In this document: positions 52,501 through 60,005 of the stretch, in pieces | Numbering within the stretch: position 1 is the stretch's first letter | Layout of the letters: each line of letters begins with the position of its first letter | Origin: Lancefieldella parvula DSM 20469 | Lineage (GTDB): Bacteria; Actinomycetota; Coriobacteriia; Coriobacteriales; Atopobiaceae | Length of the DNA stretch: 64,000 bases | Reading direction: 5' to 3' | Assembly (NCBI RefSeq): GCF_000024225.1 | Contig: NC_013203.1 | Coordinates: forward strand, 62,001-126,000 | Program-made: the position numbers and the translations under genes | The notes under the pieces: model-generated | Told to the model about the DNA's origin: nothing | Database searches by the model: none | Seen by the model: only the letters and a program-made list of their open reading frames with translations

Positions 52501-54928
52501 TGGAACAGTTGCAGGTGTTCGAGCTACCGTAACGGTGACGGTATTAGACAATATTGCCGCTCTTATGAACTACTCGACAACAACACCAGTTGGTCAAAAC
52601 CCTATTCTTCCTGATGCACGACCAGCAGTTCAGGCGGACGGCACCGTTTTACGGGCTAATTTCCCAGTAACTTGGAATGCTGTTCCCGAGGGCTCCTATA
52701 ACCAGGAGGGAACAGTTACTGTCACTGGTACCGCAAACGTTTTTGGCCGTGATATGTCCGTCACAGCAACTGTGCGTGTGCAGCGAGAGACTGTAACGTT
52801 GGGTGAGAATGTTGCTCCTGTTGCATCAGTCTCGCAGGATATTCCTGAAGACAAACAGAGTGACACACTTTCTGCTATTACTGACGGCTCTACTTCAGTT
52901 GCAGCCAATCAAGGCGGTGGAGCTAATCCAACTTGTTGGACAACGTACAAGAACGCACAGGCAGGAAACCAAACTGCGTCCATTACGTTCCGCTACGCAA
53001 CTCAGCAGAGAATTGGTCAGGCTCGCGTTCACTTCTTTGTAGACTCTTACTCCGCAAGGTTGCCTAAGCCAGGATCAACTATCATCGAGGTTTCTGAGAA
53101 TGGCGAGGATTGGACTAGGGTTGACGCACAAGAAACAGTTGGACAAGCACAAGGTCGTGTAACTCCTTACACGTATAATTTTGCTCCGGTAACCGCTACG
53201 TATGTGCGTTTTACCATTACCAACTCTGATGAGGTTCTTGCTGGAAGAAAGCCGTGTACAGGTATTACTGAAGTTGAGCTCTTCAGTGCTGTTGGGTCAT
53301 TTACTACAAATAATACGGCTTCATTTGATTCGCTTTCTGTAAATGGAAAACAGGTAAGTGAAGATGCTCTAGCAGCAGGGGAGTACAACACACCAGCTCT
53401 TCTCACTAACGTAGAGGCGCAGACAAAAGATAACGCTGCACTGACTGTACTGCCTCCTTATCAAAATAAAGTTAAGATGCTCCTTGAATCTGAGGATCAT
53501 ACTTCTAGGAGTACGTTTACTGTTAATCTGGGAGTTGATCAGCCAATTACTGGCGATAGTGATGCTCAAGATTACCCGGTAGATAAGATGCTTGTCTCGG
53601 CAGGTAGTGAAGTTGAGGATAGATACGTAAGTCCAAATGAAGGCAAGGTTTTGCTGGCGTTTGACGGTAATCCTAGTACATATTGGCACTCCACTTGGGC
53701 ACCAAGTTCAACCGATGACCACTGGGTTCAGATGGAACTTGATGAGCCAACAACTATTGAGGCGCTGAGATATCTACCTCGTCCTAATAGCCCAGCAAAT
53801 GGAACTGTTACTGAAGCGTTGGTTGAGTACAGTGACGATGGTGTTACTTGGCATGAGGCGGGGCGTGCTACATGGACTTCTCCTACCAGCCCTGATTACA
53901 CTCCTGACTGGAAAATAGTCAAGTTTAATCAACCAGTTACGGCTAAGTATTTCCGTCTAACTGGTGTCCATACGTATGCAGATGGTGGACGTAACGATAA
54001 ATTCATGAGTGCAGCAGAGATTCGCCTGCGTACTACAAAGGAAACAACTGATATTTCTCATGCACGTATAGAAGCACCTAGTACCCTGACAGTTGATTCT
54101 GTGAGTGAGTCTAACCCTGCGATGTTTAATCCGTCTGACGTGCATGTGTATGTCCCATCAACAAAAAGTGGAGAATCTCGACGCACAAGGCGTTCAGTTA
54201 CCGATGAGACTGAGCTGAGATATGGCATTGATTACGTTCTTGAGTACGAGAACAATACATCTGAGGGAACCGCAACAGTACGTGCTCGGGGAATTGATTC
54301 GTATGCCGGCACAACTGCGCCTACACCGTTTACGGTTGCTCTTACACAGGTGGTGGTTGATAGTGTATCGGTTGCTTCAACTCCTACTAAGACTGCGTAC
54401 ACTGTAGGTGAGAAGCTTGATCCGTCAGGGCTCAAGTTGACGCTTGCCATGAGTAACGGAACGTCGCAGGAGGTAACATATAGCGAAGATAACAAGGATG
54501 ACTTTACGTTTGATCCTTCAGCAGAGGCTGCGTTTGATACTGCTGGTACACATGAGATTACGGTGACCTATCAGGGTAAGTCTGCTACGTTTGAGGTTAC
54601 TGTTACACAAGCAACAAACCCTGCCAATCCAACAGATCCAACAAATCCGACTAACCCATCGGATCCAACAAACCCAACGAATCCAGCAGATCCTTCTAAC
54701 CCCGCCAATCCAACAGATCCATCCAATCCAGATGGCAATCAGAGCGCTGACAATGGTGCCAACAATGTTAATAGCAATACTGACCAGGGAAATTCTTCTA
54801 AGAAGAAGCGCACTTCTGCACTTCCTGGTATGGGTGACCCAGTTACGTTAGTTGCAGCATGCGGATTGCTTACTATAGGTATTACGTGCGCTGGCGGGGG
54901 ATATTGGGTACGTAGGCGCAGGCATTAG
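49583..54928 (+). CDS. Surface-anchored GH2 beta-galactosidase-like multidomain protein
   Basis: A 1781-residue exported enzyme. Signal peptide at 1-31 (ending PTYAEE). GH2 sugar-binding, immunoglobulin-like and TIM-barrel domains span about 50-640, with the acid/base Glu in MWSLGNEMTEG and the nucleophile Glu in VAGEFVWTGFDYLGE. Then come a DUF4982/GH2 C-terminal region with Ig folds, Big_4-like domains (about 920-1080), two discoidin/CBM32-like domains (about 1090-1240 and 1330-1500), a further Big domain, and a Pro/Asn/Thr/Asp repeat. The end, SALPGMGDP plus helix and RRRRH, is a sortase signal with Met for Thr. ATG 49583 follows GGGGGAG. Likely target: beta-linked galactose on host or dietary glycans. 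Confidence 0.9.
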   Translation: MTSRLRKVSAICAALAFVLGVFYIAQPTYAEEQPAEVRSQSTTQMNSAPENVNVNIINDTTNRVQNFNSNWKFKLGDASGAENTTYDDSSWESVNLPHDYSIDQPYSQSGEAESAYKPGGEGWYRKTFEVASNLQGKRFRLDFDGVYMDSTVWVNGHMLGTHPYGYTPFAFDITPYIKPGEQNVITVRVNAQTPSSRWYSGAGIGRDVDLVVTNPVHVSKDGVKATAPNLASEVGGSVTTQLTTSVTNSSDSPVNVQVVQTVFARGTSPQQAIASVTTERSINANTTDTFNASAITSSSPALWDIDNPNLYTVRTEVKVDGNVVDTYDTTFGYRYFSFDAEKGFLLNGMPVKIKGVCMHHDQGALGSVSTADAVRRQVQILKNMGANAIRTSHNTPSRELIEACNEQGVLLDYEFFDGWTAAKNGNSKDYARFFSTVMGESELIGGDANKTWAQFDIEASVARDYNAPSIVMWSLGNEMTEGTYGIYGLAQVQNSLIAWTQAVDPTRPVTTGDNRLKRGSNELNPQGISDAGGIVGMNYAGGSTYDSIHSQHPDWKLIGSETASSINSRGIYSTHSRDNSSQQLTAYDYSRVNWGHYASQAWYDVLTRDFVAGEFVWTGFDYLGEPTPWNGVDPGAKGRWPSPKNSYFGIIDTAGLPKDSYYFYQSQWNDAVHTLHLLPAWNGDAVKKNRDGTVDISVYTDAHAVRLYFTPAGSTEKQDLGLKTFTTKTTPTNGFTYQIYEGADKSTDEFRNLYLTWQVPYADGTITAEAYDEAGNVIDTSSWDGRQSLTTAGQPKKLSVSANRSSMSANGTDLTYLTVDVVDENGNRVPNANNKVTFDVFGSGKLAGIDNGSAPDHQSYRDANRDAFSGQVVGIVQAGTKAGEVTVRVSADGLEPTEVTIPVTPANTSDDTPQKTVGSLFYSRYYYVKTGSSLTLPKTIQARYTDGTASDEPVVWDLYDAEKLNSAGTFTVSGTVAGVRATVTVTVLDNIAALMNYSTTTPVGQNPILPDARPAVQADGTVLRANFPVTWNAVPEGSYNQEGTVTVTGTANVFGRDMSVTATVRVQRETVTLGENVAPVASVSQDIPEDKQSDTLSAITDGSTSVAANQGGGANPTCWTTYKNAQAGNQTASITFRYATQQRIGQARVHFFVDSYSARLPKPGSTIIEVSENGEDWTRVDAQETVGQAQGRVTPYTYNFAPVTATYVRFTITNSDEVLAGRKPCTGITEVELFSAVGSFTTNNTASFDSLSVNGKQVSEDALAAGEYNTPALLTNVEAQTKDNAALTVLPPYQNKVKMLLESEDHTSRSTFTVNLGVDQPITGDSDAQDYPVDKMLVSAGSEVEDRYVSPNEGKVLLAFDGNPSTYWHSTWAPSSTDDHWVQMELDEPTTIEALRYLPRPNSPANGTVTEALVEYSDDGVTWHEAGRATWTSPTSPDYTPDWKIVKFNQPVTAKYFRLTGVHTYADGGRNDKFMSAAEIRLRTTKETTDISHARIEAPSTLTVDSVSESNPAMFNPSDVHVYVPSTKSGESRRTRRSVTDETELRYGIDYVLEYENNTSEGTATVRARGIDSYAGTTAPTPFTVALTQVVVDSVSVASTPTKTAYTVGEKLDPSGLKLTLAMSNGTSQEVTYSEDNKDDFTFDPSAEAAFDTAGTHEITVTYQGKSATFEVTVTQATNPANPTDPTNPTNPSDPTNPTNPADPSNPANPTDPSNPDGNQSADNGANNVNSNTDQGNSSKKKRTSALPGMGDPVTLVAACGLLTIGITCAGGGYWVRRRRH
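54612..54735. repeat. Pro/Asn/Thr-encoding short tandem repeat in the GH2 gene
   Basis: Degenerate 9-18 bp units of AATCCAACAGATCC type encode alternating NPTDPTNP-like residues, a wall-spanning stalk next to the anchor. Confidence 0.85.
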
Positions 54929-54997
54929 GTTTTTATCAGCAACGTTGCCATGCCGTTACATGGTGATGTCTACCAGGTGTATTTATAGATACAATAA

Positions 54998-55034
54998 AAA
55001 AGGAACCTAGCATAATGTTAGGTTCCTTTTACGT
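54998..55034. terminator. Terminator between the convergent GH2 gene and the next minus-strand gene
   Basis: AAAAGGAACCTA pairs with TAGGTTCCTTTT; A and T flanks allow both directions. Confidence 0.88.
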
Positions 55035-55081
55035 ACTGTTGGTTGTTGGTTGGATAAAAAATAAACGTACGCTTTTGTGCC

Positions 55082-55645
55082 TTATCTTATTGCGATGCCC
55101 CAGTTAGCAGACATCCAGGTCCAGAGGAAATAGACTACGGCAGCGATGATTGCCAAAACGATAATGGCAGCAATCAGTGAGCCTGCATTTGAACGACGCT
55201 CTTTTCTGACAAAGATATCGCGCTGACCCTTAGGAACCTGCAGGTATTGTCCGTAGTGGATATCCTTGCGAAGGTGGGCAATCTCGTTCTTTGGCTTGCG
55301 CCAACCCTTCTTCGCGTAAGCACCCTTGCTTGACTCAAAACCAGCGGCCTGGTTCTCTGGAATCTCGAGTTTCTCGCCCGGAAGCGTAAAGTCGCTGATA
55401 GGTTCTACCGTTTTATGAGGACGGTGGTGGCGAACGTACGGCTGCTTTGCAGCGTCTTCGTCTTTGTACTCAGAAGCCTCAGGCGACGAGAAGTTCTGCG
55501 TACCAGTTGCGTGAAGCTTGGCTTCATTGGCTGGTTGAGCTTCCTGCTCGAGAGATTCAGCGTATTCAAACTCCTGCTGAGTATCAGAATGTGGACTCTG
55601 ATCTGCAGGCGAAACGTTGTTTTCAAAGTTGTTCGAGGTGTCCAC
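55082..55645 (-). CDS. Tail-anchored hypothetical membrane protein
   Basis: A 187-residue protein with a long polar N-terminal part (Glu/Asn/Ser/His-rich). A basic stretch (HLRKDIHYGQYLQVPKGQR) precedes one hydrophobic helix near the C-terminus (about 157-180, SLIAAIIVLAIIAAVVYFLW). GTG 55645 follows AAAGGATC. No domain recognised. It stands between the GH2 gene and hsp20, separated from both by promoter or terminator sequence. Confidence 0.65.
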   Translation of the reverse strand: MDTSNNFENNVSPADQSPHSDTQQEFEYAESLEQEAQPANEAKLHATGTQNFSSPEASEYKDEDAAKQPYVRHHRPHKTVEPISDFTLPGEKLEIPENQAAGFESSKGAYAKKGWRKPKNEIAHLRKDIHYGQYLQVPKGQRDIFVRKERRSNAGSLIAAIIVLAIIAAVVYFLWTWMSANWGIAIR

Positions 55646-55836
55646 GATGATCCTTTTGTCGTAGTCTCGCTAAACATTGATATAAAACATGATACCGCAG
55701 CTCGTGTAATCTTGCACAGTTTTGCTTGTTGGATATTAAATGGTTACGTAAATCGGCGTCAACCTATGTATATTCAAAAGGTATATAAGGGCAGGACAAT
55801 CTTAGTCATAGAGACTTAGAAATTTTATAAAATCTT

Positions 55837-55861
55837 GTATAAATTTACGCCAACGGGGTAC
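55837..55861 (+). promoter_or_regulatory. hsp20 promoter, heat-shock type
   Basis: GTATAA (55837-55842), 13 nt, then GGGTAC (55856-55861), 59 bp before the gene. ACTTAGA lies at 55814-55820, about one helical turn further upstream than at dnaK and clpB. Confidence 0.55.
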
Positions 55862-55920
55862 AACAAGTAGTGAATAACGAAGTGCCAATAAAGGCATCTA
55901 CCAGTAAAGGAGTGGTTACT

Positions 55921-56355
55921 ATGAAGAATGTAGTTCCCTATGATCGTATTGCAAGGAATCTGAGCACGTGGCCATTTGGGGCAATTGATTCTTTCTTTGA
56001 TGCGCCTTATTCCGCATTGTCTTCTGTCTCGTCCGATGCATTTGTTATGAACGTTGAAGACGCAGGTCAGTCTTACGTGGTAACAGCTGAGCTTCCCGGT
56101 GTTTCTAAAGAGGATATTGACGTTGAGCTTAACGAGGGAAGGCTTTCAATCACCGCTACTCGCAAGGAGTCTGAGGAGGAGAAGACCAAGAATTACCTGC
56201 ACAAAGAGTCTTCTGAGTGGCAGGCAACTCGTGGTGTATATCTGAAGGATGCAGCTCGAGAAGGTCTTTCTGCAAAGCTTGATGGTGGTATTTTGACCGT
56301 CACTGTTCCAAAGCAGGATCAGCAAGCTAGCGTTACAAAGATTGCTATTGACTAA
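55921..56355 (+). CDS. Small heat-shock protein, Hsp20/alpha-crystallin
   Basis: A 144-residue chaperone. The alpha-crystallin domain (about 38-140) has YVVTAELPGVSKEDIDVELNEGRLSI and the late DGGILTVTVPK. The C-terminal I-x-I anchor is only vaguely present (VTKIAID). ATG 55921 follows AAGGAGTGG; an in-frame upstream GTG is not needed. Confidence 0.92.
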   Translation: MKNVVPYDRIARNLSTWPFGAIDSFFDAPYSALSSVSSDAFVMNVEDAGQSYVVTAELPGVSKEDIDVELNEGRLSITATRKESEEEKTKNYLHKESSEWQATRGVYLKDAAREGLSAKLDGGILTVTVPKQDQQASVTKIAID

Positions 56356-56413
56356 AACAGAGACAGTTGGAAGGCGGCTTTGGCAGTCAGTCGGCCAATT
56401 ACTTAGACAGTAA

Positions 56414-56500
56414 GGTGCCTGGTAGTTGACCTGTCAGGCACGTATAGCTGCAGTCAGGCATACAGCTAGACGTGCCTGTTCACGCCCGATTACAGGCACC
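56414..56500. repeat. Duplicated stem-loop with exchangeable arms
   Basis: GTGCCTG occurs at 56415 and 56472 and CAGGCAC at 56435 and 56493. Each left arm can pair with either right arm; the outermost pairing is 8 bp. It lies between hsp20 and its terminator. Confidence 0.6.
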
Positions 56501-56506
56501 TCGCAT

Positions 56507-56548
56507 AGCGAGAAAATCTTGGAATTCTAAGGTTTTCTCGCTTTTTTG
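56507..56548 (+). terminator. Intrinsic terminator after hsp20
   Basis: AGCGAGAAAATCTT pairs with AAGGTTTTCTCGCT with one mismatch, then T6. Downstream, 56549-56614 is GC-rich low complexity with repeated GCGACTTGCA. Confidence 0.85.
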
Positions 56549-56614
56549 TTGGCGCGGAGCCAGGGACGCGCGACTTGCAGAGTTGGCGTGCGACTTGCAA
56601 GGTTGGCGCTGGGC

Positions 56615-57457
56615 TTAGAGTGACATTGGCCAATCTTGGCTGGCTACACAGACGGTAAGAGAGCCGTCAGGAGTTTGCGCCTCAGTGAACGCTTCGTTAA
56701 GCGGCTTTGCACCAATCGCCTCAGCAAGCGTTTTAACGGCGACACTTGGACGGTTATTCTCGTGAGAGAGATGCATACCAACAACGCAACGTGTATTTGG
56801 ACCTACAAGCTGCGATAATGCCTGTGCGGTGTACTCGTTTGATATGTGGCCGGAGTCTCCATGGACACGCTGTTTGAGCATATACGGATAAGGGCCCGTG
56901 AGCAGCATATGCTCGTTATGATTGGACTCAATAGCAAGAATACGCACGTCAGAGAGACACTCGAGAGCCTCTGGCGTAAGGATGCCCGTATCGGTGCAGT
57001 AACCCACAGAGTCCACAATGCGCCTATCGGGACCAGCGAGAAAATCAAAGCGCATGCCCATAGGCTCACAAACATCGTGCGACGTTGGAAACGTATTTAT
57101 TTCAATGTCTGGTGCGGCATCAATATGGACAGAACCTGCCTGGTCAATAAGGGTAAACGTGACGTTCTGGCAAGACTTTCTCCCTGTAAGCGCAGCGGCA
57201 GTTCCCGTTGTAGCAAATACCGGAACATCAAAAGTTTTACTGACTACCGGAAGACCCACGACGTGGTCAGTATGCTCGTGCGTAATAAAGATGGCCACGA
57301 TCGTAGAGAGATTAACGTTTAGCTCTTTAGATCGACGTAGAATCTCTTTTCTTGAGATTCCACAATCAATCATAATAAGACCATCAGGCGTTTCTAGTAG
57401 GGTACAGTTGCCCTTTGATCCACTGGCAAGAATATGTAAGTGAAACGTGGGATTCAT
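56615..57457 (-). CDS. MBL-fold metallo-hydrolase, YycJ/WalJ-like
   Basis: A 280-residue metallo-beta-lactamase-fold hydrolase. The metal motif THEHTDHVVGL (HxHxDH) is near residue 60, with further ligands in FPTSHD, YCTDTG, ESNHNE and the final GMHLSHENN. The early LASGSKGNCTLLE is typical of the WalJ/YycJ group, a nuclease-like branch. Start ATG 57457 is supported by AGAAAGAA; the frame is open to 57601 but that part is not conserved in style. Divergent from tilS. Confidence 0.85.
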   Translation of the reverse strand: MNPTFHLHILASGSKGNCTLLETPDGLIMIDCGISRKEILRRSKELNVNLSTIVAIFITHEHTDHVVGLPVVSKTFDVPVFATTGTAAALTGRKSCQNVTFTLIDQAGSVHIDAAPDIEINTFPTSHDVCEPMGMRFDFLAGPDRRIVDSVGYCTDTGILTPEALECLSDVRILAIESNHNEHMLLTGPYPYMLKQRVHGDSGHISNEYTAQALSQLVGPNTRCVVGMHLSHENNRPSVAVKTLAEAIGAKPLNEAFTEAQTPDGSLTVCVASQDWPMSL

Positions 57458-57526
57458 GAATTTCTTTCTGCTGAGTAACTTTCGGGTATAACTGTAACAA
57501 ACACACCGGACAGAAATTGGTGCTAA

Positions 57527-59170
57527 GTGCCATCCGTACATGCATACTTCAATAAGAAAAATGCCTCCATTGCAAAAGGCCAGGTAAAGGGCTTGAAGCA
57601 TGGCCAGGCAGAAAGTCTACACGGAGGCCAGACAGAAGGCTTACGGCGAGGTCAGTTAGAAGCACCCGTCATCCTTATGGTCTCGGGCGGAGCTGATTCG
57701 ATGGCGTTGCTCCATATGGCAGCAACGGAGTCGCTTGACCTTGGTGATGGCTTGGGTCTTGCGCACGTTGCAAAAGAGCGTCTGCATGTTCTGCATGTAA
57801 ATCATCTGCTTCGTGAAGATGATGCAGATGCTGACCAGCACTTTGTTCAAGAAACTTGCGATTCACTGGACATTCCTTGTACCGTGCTGCGCGCGGACGT
57901 GGCCAAGCTTGCGCGGGAACGTGATGGCAACGTGGAAGAAATTGGTCGTCGGGTGCGGTATGACGCTGCGCGAGAGCTCGCTCAAAAACTTTGTGCCGAA
58001 CAGGGAGTTTCTCGCCAGAAGGCAAAGATTTTGACGGCACACACAGCTGACGACCGCACGGAGACGTTCATGATGAACGTGATGCGCGGGTCAGGCATGA
58101 GCGGTCTAACGTCAATTCCTAGGCATCGCGGGTTGATTTATCGTCCGCTGCTTAACTATACACATGAACAGCTCAAAGACTGGCTGAAAGCTCGTAATTT
58201 GGACTGGCACGAGGATGCCACCAACACCGACACCCACTATCTACGTGTGTATATGCGTCATAATGTACTTCCTCTGCTTAAGGCGAGAAACCCGTTATTG
58301 GTGCAGACGGTGTGCAAAATTGCAGATTTGATGACTGATGAAGACGATTATCTTGAGGCAAAAGCTGCGCGTAAGCTGAGACAGATTACGCTTCGCAAGG
58401 GCGAATCTTTGCTAGTACTTGACGCGCTGAAGCTGAGTTCTACCGACGTGGTGATTGCTCGTCGCGTAGTGAGAATTGTGGCTCGGCAACTGATTCCTGA
58501 GGCATGGCTTGAGTTCAGACATGTAGATGCCGTGCTTGAGGCGGTTGCTGCGGGAGCTGGCGTAGCTAATTTGCCGCAAAACCTTGAGGCGCGCGTTCGT
58601 TTGGGCACCGTAACGTTTTCGTTCACGGGCGCCGCAAGAAGCGTGGTGAGCGTTGATGATGCTGAGACAAGCAATAAAGCTGCAGGTACAGTACACGTTA
58701 CAGCAACGTTTGGCGAGCACCTTGCAGTTCCGGGAACGCTGGAGCTTGCAGACGGTCGAGTGCTTTCGGCACGCATTCTCCCCGTGGAGCACGGCTTTGA
58801 CGTCGTGTCTTATGCAACCACGCATAGTCAAGAATGGTTGGGTGAGTCGGTTCTTCTCGACGTACAAGCCTGTGGAGTAGATCCAATTCACGGCGGCAGT
58901 CTGTGGGTTTCGGGGCTTGAGGCAGGCGATACCATGCAGCCTTTGGGTATGCATGGGCAGTCAAAAAAGATTTCTGATCTGCTGGGCGAGGCGGGTGTGC
59001 CCGTTGAGTCTAGGAGTATGATGCCTATTGTGCGCACAAATATTCGTGGATATGTAGTGTGGGTTGCGGGAATTCGTCCCGATGAACGAGTAAAATGTAC
59101 GCAAGATACAAAACACCTGCTAGAATTGAACATCTATTCTGGACATAAGCCATTTGAGAGGAGCCAGTAA
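57527..59170 (+). CDS. tilS: tRNA(Ile)-lysidine synthetase
   Basis: A 547-residue TilS, which makes lysidine at C34 of tRNA-Ile(CAU). The PP-loop SGGADSMALLHMA is at about residues 53-65. HVLHVNHLLR, TAHTADDRTETFMMNVMRGSG and the TilS substrate/C-terminal domains follow. The first about 46 residues are unusual: a 24-bp DNA repeat gives four GQ-containing octads. GTG 57527 is the only start far enough up; GTATAAC lies about 40 bp before it. It overlaps hpt by one base (TAATG), the usual tilS-hpt pair. Confidence 0.92.
   Translation: MPSVHAYFNKKNASIAKGQVKGLKHGQAESLHGGQTEGLRRGQLEAPVILMVSGGADSMALLHMAATESLDLGDGLGLAHVAKERLHVLHVNHLLREDDADADQHFVQETCDSLDIPCTVLRADVAKLARERDGNVEEIGRRVRYDAARELAQKLCAEQGVSRQKAKILTAHTADDRTETFMMNVMRGSGMSGLTSIPRHRGLIYRPLLNYTHEQLKDWLKARNLDWHEDATNTDTHYLRVYMRHNVLPLLKARNPLLVQTVCKIADLMTDEDDYLEAKAARKLRQITLRKGESLLVLDALKLSSTDVVIARRVVRIVARQLIPEAWLEFRHVDAVLEAVAAGAGVANLPQNLEARVRLGTVTFSFTGAARSVVSVDDAETSNKAAGTVHVTATFGEHLAVPGTLELADGRVLSARILPVEHGFDVVSYATTHSQEWLGESVLLDVQACGVDPIHGGSLWVSGLEAGDTMQPLGMHGQSKKISDLLGEAGVPVESRSMMPIVRTNIRGYVVWVAGIRPDERVKCTQDTKHLLELNIYSGHKPFERSQ
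57578..57661. repeat. 24-bp tandem repeat in the tilS N-terminus, 3.5 copies
   Basis: GGCCAG starts units at 57578, 57602 and 57626 and GGTCAG at 57650, exactly 24 bp apart. The frame is kept, giving eight-residue repeats like GQAESLHG and GQTEGLRR before the PP-loop. Confidence 0.85.
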
Positions 59171-59718
59171 TGGCGGAGCTTCACCCTGACATTCAGGAGA
59201 TTTTGCTCGAAGAACAAGATATCAAGGATATTGTCAAGAGGGTGGGTGCAGAGATTACACGTGACTACGCGGACAAGAACCCTCTGGTCATTGCCGTCCT
59301 TCGCGGAGCCGTTGTATTTATGGCTGACATCATGCGTGCCATTAAGTGCCCGCTTTCCATTGATTTTATGGCTGTTTCTAGCTATGGCGACGGTGTTAAG
59401 AGTTCCGGTGTTGTGCGCATTGTGAAGGATCTTGATACAAAAATTGAAGGTCGTCACGTCATTATTGTTGAGGATGTTTTGGATTCGGGGTTGACCCTTT
59501 CCTACTTGGTGCGCATGCTCAAGTCTCGTAACCCTGCTTCCATTGAGATTGCTGCATTCCTGGTTAAGGACATTGAGGGAAAACGTCCTGCTATTGACCC
59601 TTGTTACGTAGGAACTCACGTGCCTGACAAGTTTGTTGTTGGCTACGGCTTGGACTACGCTGAGCGCTACCGCAACCTCCCATTTGTGGGCGTTTTGAAG
59701 CCTTCCGTATACGAATAG
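59170..59718 (+). CDS. hpt: Hypoxanthine phosphoribosyltransferase
   Basis: A 182-residue purine-salvage enzyme. The PRPP motif is VIIVEDVLDSGLTLSYL, with the flexible loop residues FMAVSSYGDGVKSSG and the base-site DKFVVGYGLDYAE. Overlaps tilS by one base. ftsH, which often comes next, is absent; a hairpin at 59860 ends the unit. Confidence 0.95.
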   Translation: MAELHPDIQEILLEEQDIKDIVKRVGAEITRDYADKNPLVIAVLRGAVVFMADIMRAIKCPLSIDFMAVSSYGDGVKSSGVVRIVKDLDTKIEGRHVIIVEDVLDSGLTLSYLVRMLKSRNPASIEIAAFLVKDIEGKRPAIDPCYVGTHVPDKFVVGYGLDYAERYRNLPFVGVLKPSVYE

Positions 59719-59859
59719 TTTGAAGGCCGGTTGAGTAATTGCACAATTGTCAGTCAAATTCGTAAACCCGTGGCTGAACCTGTAAAAATTGCGGTTAGAA
59801 CCGTAAAATCTGCAGCAGAAACTGTTCAATAGATACAAATTTGTTAAAACTAGTAAAGC

Positions 59860-59889
59860 TTGGGCGAGAAAATTGGTTTTCTCGCCCAA
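59860..59889. terminator. Hairpin from an inverted GGCGAGAA pair
   Basis: TTGGGCGAGAAAA pairs perfectly with TTTTCTCGCCCAA around TTGG. There is no T run after it, so termination may be weak. Confidence 0.6.
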
Positions 59890-60005
59890 TATGCTATATA
59901 TCAAGGGTCGTATGAGGCTACACATCGCCAAAGCAACATTTACGGCTTTTACGCTGACGTTTAGTTGAGAGTAGGTATTGTAGGCTTCAAGAGAATCGAG
60001 AAACC

